Part shown: positions 5,828 to 7,778 of the stretch, in pieces | Layout: each line of letters begins with the position of its first letter | Position numbering within the stretch: position 1 is the first letter of the stretch | Assembly (NCBI GenBank): GCA_016283945.1 | Contig: JAEENW010000153.1 | Span: 1 to 7,778 of the forward strand | Direction: 5' to 3' | DNA from: Bacillota bacterium | GTDB taxonomy: Bacteria > Bacillota > Clostridia > Peptostreptococcales > Anaerovoracaceae | DNA length: 7,778 nucleotides | Translations under genes and position numbers: made by a program | Notes under the pieces: generated by a model | Databases searched by the model: none | What the model was told of the DNA's origin: nothing | What the model saw: only the letters and a program-made list of their open reading frames with translations

Positions 5828-6597
5828 TATTTAAGACCTCCCTTCGCACCGGGAAGCGGATCCTCGCCCATCTCGTAGAGGAATACCTCCTCCAGGCTGA
5901 GATCGGTCTCGGTCCCCTCTCCGCGGTTCTCACGGAGCTTGGTAACGTAGTTCTTGAGGTCCTCGATGTCGCCCTCGAGCTTCATCTCCCCGCCGGAGAT
6001 GATCCCGACGGAATCGCAGACGCCCTCGAGTTCTCTGAGGTTATGTGAAGAGATGAGCACGGTCGCGCTCCTCTCGGCCACGTCCTGCATGACGTAGCGC
6101 CAGAGCTTGTGCCTGACCACCGGGTCGAGTCCGTCCACCGGCTCGTCGAGCACCAGCACCTCGGGCATCGCGCTCATGGTCAGCGCGAAGGCCGCCTGCT
6201 TCTGCATGCCCTTGGAGAACTTGCTGAGCTTCTTGCCCTCGGGAAGACCGAAGTCCTTCACCATGGCGTCGAAGCGCTGCTCGCTGAAGTTCGGGTAGAG
6301 CCCGCGGTAGAAGCTCTTCATGCCCTTCAGGTCGTAGGAGTTGAAGAAGTACAGGTCGTCGGGGATGTAACCCAGGCGCTCCTTGACGGAGATGTTGTCG
6401 TAGACGTCCTGCCCGTCGATCTTCACCGTGCCGCTGTCGGGGAGCAGCACTCCCGTGATGTGTTTTATAAGCGTGGTCTTGCCGGAGCCGTTCACTCCGA
6501 TCAGGCCGTAAATGGAGCCCGTCTTAACGTGCAGATCCAGGTTCTTCAGCGCCTGATGATCGCCGAAGCTCTTCGAGAGTCCCTTGACTTCGATCAT
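5827..6597 (-). CDS. ABC transporter ATP-binding protein (YtrB/BcrA-like)
   Basis: 256-residue ATPase subunit that would power the neighbouring permease from the cytoplasmic face. Visible motifs in order: Walker A GVNGSGKT at 34-41; the region after it with GYIPDD at about 76-81, where a Q-loop glutamine is expected but Asp is present; a relaxed signature FSKGMQKQ at 127-134 in place of LSGGQ; Walker B VLVLDEP at 147-153 with catalytic Glu152; D-loop VDGLD; and switch His184 in SSHN. The relaxed signature and missing Gln are, as I recall, usual for the YtrB/BcrA branch, so they do not imply inactivity. The C-terminal 40 residues are a charged extension. The start overlaps the regulator stop by one base (TAATG) and has GGAGG eight bases upstream, inside the regulator gene. 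It is the middle gene of the operon. Confidence 0.93.
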   Translation of the reverse strand: MIEVKGLSKSFGDHQALKNLDLHVKTGSIYGLIGVNGSGKTTLIKHITGVLLPDSGTVKIDGQDVYDNISVKERLGYIPDDLYFFNSYDLKGMKSFYRGLYPNFSEQRFDAMVKDFGLPEGKKLSKFSKGMQKQAAFALTMSAMPEVLVLDEPVDGLDPVVRHKLWRYVMQDVAERSATVLISSHNLRELEGVCDSVGIISGGEMKLEGDIEDLKNYVTKLRENRGEGTETDLSLEEVFLYEMGEDPLPGAKGGLK

Positions 6598-6974
6598 TAG
6601 CGGCTCCTCCTTTCCTCTATCATCTCTATGATCCTCTTTTTAGCGTCCTCCTCGGGGACGCCCAGGTAGAGCAGCTCCGACAGGGCCGTGCCGATGGCGG
6701 CGTAGATCCCCTCGAGCTGCTTATCGTCCGGCTTCTTGATGTCGTCTCCCACGTAGCAGCCCTTGCCGCTGACCGTGTAGATCCAGTCCTGGCTCTCCAG
6801 CGCGGCGTAAGCCTTCTGGATGGTGTTCGGATTGACCGTGAGCTGCGCCGAGAGCTCTCTGACCGAGGGCAGCCTGTCCCCGGGCAGCAGCTCGCCGCGG
6901 ACTATCATCTCCTTGAAGCCGTCGACTATCTGTTCATAGATGGACTTTCTGCTTTTGTTATCCAGTCTGAACAT
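6597..6974 (-). CDS. GntR-family transcriptional regulator, YtrA-type
   Basis: 125 residues starting MFRLDNKSRKSIYEQ. A winged helix-turn-helix spans about 10-75, with the GntR pattern GELLPGDRLPSVRELSAQL, the recognition helix NPNTIQKAYAALE and the wing VSGKGCYV. The tail is a short helical region (about 84-125) rather than a large ligand-binding domain, which defines the YtrA subfamily. The frame could be opened earlier, at 7034, but that start would overlap the -35 box, and the 20 extra residues are not family-like; GGAG six bases upstream of 6974 decides the start. It is the first gene of the regulator-ATPase-permease operon and probably represses it by binding the inverted repeat at 7001-7019. 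Inducers of such systems are often cell-envelope antibiotics, but nothing here shows which. Confidence 0.93.
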   Translation of the reverse strand: MFRLDNKSRKSIYEQIVDGFKEMIVRGELLPGDRLPSVRELSAQLTVNPNTIQKAYAALESQDWIYTVSGKGCYVGDDIKKPDDKQLEGIYAAIGTALSELLYLGVPEEDAKKRIIEMIEERRSR

Positions 6975-6997
6975 CGCTGTCTCCTTTCCGTGGCATA

Positions 6998-7027
6998 AGT
7001 GTACTACTACGCATAGTACGGTGTCAA
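6998..7027 (-). promoter_or_regulatory. Promoter of the GntR-ABC operon
   Basis: A perfect TTGACA lies on the minus strand at 7027-7022, followed after 18 bp by TACACT at 7003-6998. Transcription would start near 6991, giving a leader of about 17 nt that contains GGAAAGGAG before the ATG at 6974. Confidence 0.7.
7001..7019. promoter_or_regulatory. Probable operator of the YtrA-like repressor
   Basis: Inverted repeat GTACTA (7001-7006) - 7 bases - TAGTAC (7014-7019). It lies between the -35 and -10 boxes and overlaps the first three bases of the -10, the position expected for a repressor that blocks polymerase. GTACTA/TAGTAC-type half sites are, from memory, usual for YtrA-family operators. 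Binding by this regulator is inferred from adjacency. Confidence 0.72.
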
Positions 7028-7058
7028 GCATCATTCTGAGATTTTTTGCGCGCCGCGA

Positions 7059-7253
7059 TTAGTGAAGCGCTCAGCACAGCCGGCGCAGACACGCTCCCGC
7101 TGCCGGGATTTATACTGAGAGCTCATCTCGCGGCATCCTCGGCGGACCGCTCGCGCTTAGTGAAATGCTCCGCACTGCCGGCGCAGACACGCTCCCGCTG
7201 CCGGGGCGTAGTCGAGAGCTCATCTCGCGGCATCCTCGGCGGACCGCTCGCGC
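7059..7253. repeat. Tandem duplication, two copies of a 97-98-bp GC-rich unit
   Basis: Copy 1 is 7059-7156 (98 bp), copy 2 is 7157-7253 (97 bp), and a third copy is started by TTAGT at 7254. Two blocks are identical: 29 bp from GCCGGCGCAG to GCTGCCGGG (7079-7107 and 7177-7205), and 40 bp from GAGAGCTC to CTCGCGC (7117-7156 and 7214-7253), running on into TTAGT. Between the blocks, a 9-base AT-rich spacer in copy 1 (ATTTATACT) is replaced by 8 bases, GCGTAGTC, in copy 2; four other substitutions lie near the unit start. Block 1 can form a small GC-rich hairpin. I see no gene, no transposase ends and no convincing open frame here. Confidence 0.9.
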
Positions 7254-7263
7254 TTAGTCCTCG

Positions 7264-7324
7264 CGCAGCGGTACTACTGCTCAAGCATCGCTGAAGCTCG
7301 CTTTCGCAGAGTACCGGCGCTGCG
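7264..7324. repeat. Imperfect long inverted repeat
   Basis: CGCAGCGGTACT (7264-7275) is the reverse complement of AGTACCGGCGCTGCG (7310-7324) apart from three extra bases in the right arm. The enclosed 34 bases also have short complementary words (CTGC/GCAG, AAGC/GCTT). This would make a hairpin or cruciform with a 12-bp bulged stem. No T run follows on either strand, so it is not a simple terminator. It lies immediately after the tandem repeat and may belong to the same intergenic element. Confidence 0.5.
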
Positions 7325-7364
7325 GATGTCCGCCTCAGACGCCGCGGATGGCTCTTGTACGATA

Positions 7365-7386
7365 AAAACCGGGGCATTCGCCCCGG
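7365..7386 (-). terminator. Intrinsic terminator of the right-hand partial gene
   Basis: On the minus strand a 7-bp stem CCGGGGC / GCCCCGG (7386-7380 with 7375-7369) with a 4-base loop is followed by TTTTT at 7368-7364. It lies about 75 bp downstream of the stop codon at 7461 and faces the correct way to end that transcript, insulating it from the repeat region and the GntR operon. Confidence 0.85.
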
Positions 7387-7460
7387 CGAAATCACATGAA
7401 AGGCTTATGTGTGTTCAGTACTGCAGCAGCGCGAAAGCTCTCTGCATGCGGGTGGCGCGT

Positions 7461-7778
7461 TCAGTCTTCTTCCATCCCGAACAGATCGCAGAGCCTGTCG
7501 AAGTTGTAGGGGTAGGCGTTGATGCCGCTGATATTCAGCTGCCTGCGGCCGGACTTGAACTTCAGGGTGAGTTCCCACTCCTCACCGTCAAGGACCTTGG
7601 TATCGACGTAGCTGCACTTCCATTCGCCGAGATGCAGGCGCCGCAGTCCGTCTATGAACTCATCCTTTGTCCAGCTCTCCTCGTCCGGTTCGAAATGGCC
7701 GCGCGTCCAGGGATATGAGGTCTCAAAGCCCGCTTTGTCTCCCTCGATCCGGCAGCGCCTGGTGGTGTAGCCGCCGAA
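7461..7778 (-). CDS. Unidentified protein, C-terminal part (partial)
   Basis: An open frame on the minus strand enters from the right edge and runs 105 codons to TGA at 7463-7461, ending ...CDLFGMEED. The start is outside the window. Visible features: a segment SWTKDEFIDGLRRLHLGEWKCSY, then GEEWELTLKFKSGRRQLNISG, then INAYPYNFDRLCDLF. The pattern 'W-E-L ... F-x-x-G-x-x-x ... SG-x-NAYP-x-NF-x-x-L' recalls small uncharacterised domains common in Clostridia (GSNAYPxNF-type endings), for which I know no function. The predicted part is soluble, with a beta-strand-like middle and a final helix; there are no membrane segments. Codon usage resembles the rest of the window, and a proper terminator follows, so the gene looks real. 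No function is assigned. Confidence 0.7.
   Translation of the reverse strand, partial: FGGYTTRRCRIEGDKAGFETSYPWTRGHFEPDEESWTKDEFIDGLRRLHLGEWKCSYVDTKVLDGEEWELTLKFKSGRRQLNISGINAYPYNFDRLCDLFGMEED

Noticed and set aside
4839..5933. 364-codon open frame on the minus strand in another frame of the permease and ATPase genes
   Set aside because: It is Arg/Leu/Ala/His-rich shadow coding that overlaps two well-supported genes and crosses their junction.
6975..7034. Upstream extension of the GntR regulator (start at 7034)
   Set aside because: The extension would overlap the TTGACA box and operator, lacks a ribosome binding site, and adds residues unlike the family; the start at 6974 has GGAG six bases upstream.
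7059..7258. CRISPR array
   Set aside because: There are only two units, the conserved blocks are 29 and 40 bp with an 8-9-base spacer, and there are no cas genes; the architecture does not fit.
7271..7314. Second YtrA-type operator (GTACT ... AGTAC) in the inverted repeat
   Set aside because: The half sites are about 34 bases apart, far from the 7-base spacing of the real site at 7001-7019, and no promoter boxes surround them.
7046..7395. Short open frames on both strands through the tandem-repeat region
   Set aside because: They simply read through the GC-rich repeats, do not resemble proteins, and the two repeat copies are read in different frames because they differ by one base in length.
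7391..7412. Small hairpin CACAT/ATGTG after the right-hand terminator
   Set aside because: The stem is only 5 bp, with no T run and no position that suggests a role.

Overview
The window looks like a chromosomal segment of a GC-rich member of the Bacillota, most likely a Clostridia/Oscillospirales-type gut bacterium. The evidence is strong GGAGG ribosome binding sites, a YhaM-type exoribonuclease, a YtrA-type GntR/ABC module, and GC-rich coding sequence that still uses AGG (Arg) and ATA (Ile) freely. No lineage marker such as rRNA is present, so this placement is an inference. There are no tRNA or rRNA genes, CRISPR arrays, transposases or phage genes.

Layout. Bases 1-354 (minus) hold the first 118 codons of a YhaM-like 3'-5' exoribonuclease. 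A 137-bp divergent promoter region separates it from a plus-strand group: a two-domain NAD+ synthetase (492-2249), a PnuC-family vitamin/nicotinamide riboside transporter starting one base after its stop (2251-3015), and, after a 118-bp structured gap, a type I phosphoribosyltransferase annotated in relatives as adenine phosphoribosyltransferase (3134-3730). A strong hairpin terminator at 3821-3845 is shared by this group and the convergent minus-strand operon that follows. That operon, read right to left, is a YtrA-like GntR repressor (6597-6974), an ABC ATPase (5827-6597) and a 650-residue permease with a large C-terminal non-membrane domain (3875-5827). The three genes are joined by two TAATG stop/start overlaps. 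They are preceded by a TTGACA promoter whose spacer holds a GTACTA/TAGTAC inverted repeat, the probable autoregulatory operator. The 486-bp gap 6975-7460 holds that promoter, two near-identical tandem copies of a 97-98-bp repeat, an imperfect long inverted repeat and a minus-strand terminator. The window ends inside an unidentified gene on the minus strand (7461-7778).

How it works together. nadE and pnuC form a coherent NAD unit: the transporter would import nicotinamide riboside or a similar precursor, and NadE would carry out the final amidation of nicotinate adenine dinucleotide. The most notable observation is that the N-terminal glutaminase (nitrilase) domain of this NadE looks catalytically dead. 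The catalytic Glu is Lys, the catalytic Lys is Glu, and the segment carrying the catalytic Cys is shortened and unrecognisable, while the C-terminal synthetase domain is intact. The enzyme is therefore predicted to use free ammonia, or ammonia from another source. The GntR/ABC module is probably an inducible export or envelope-stress system of the YtrABC type; its substrate cannot be read from sequence.
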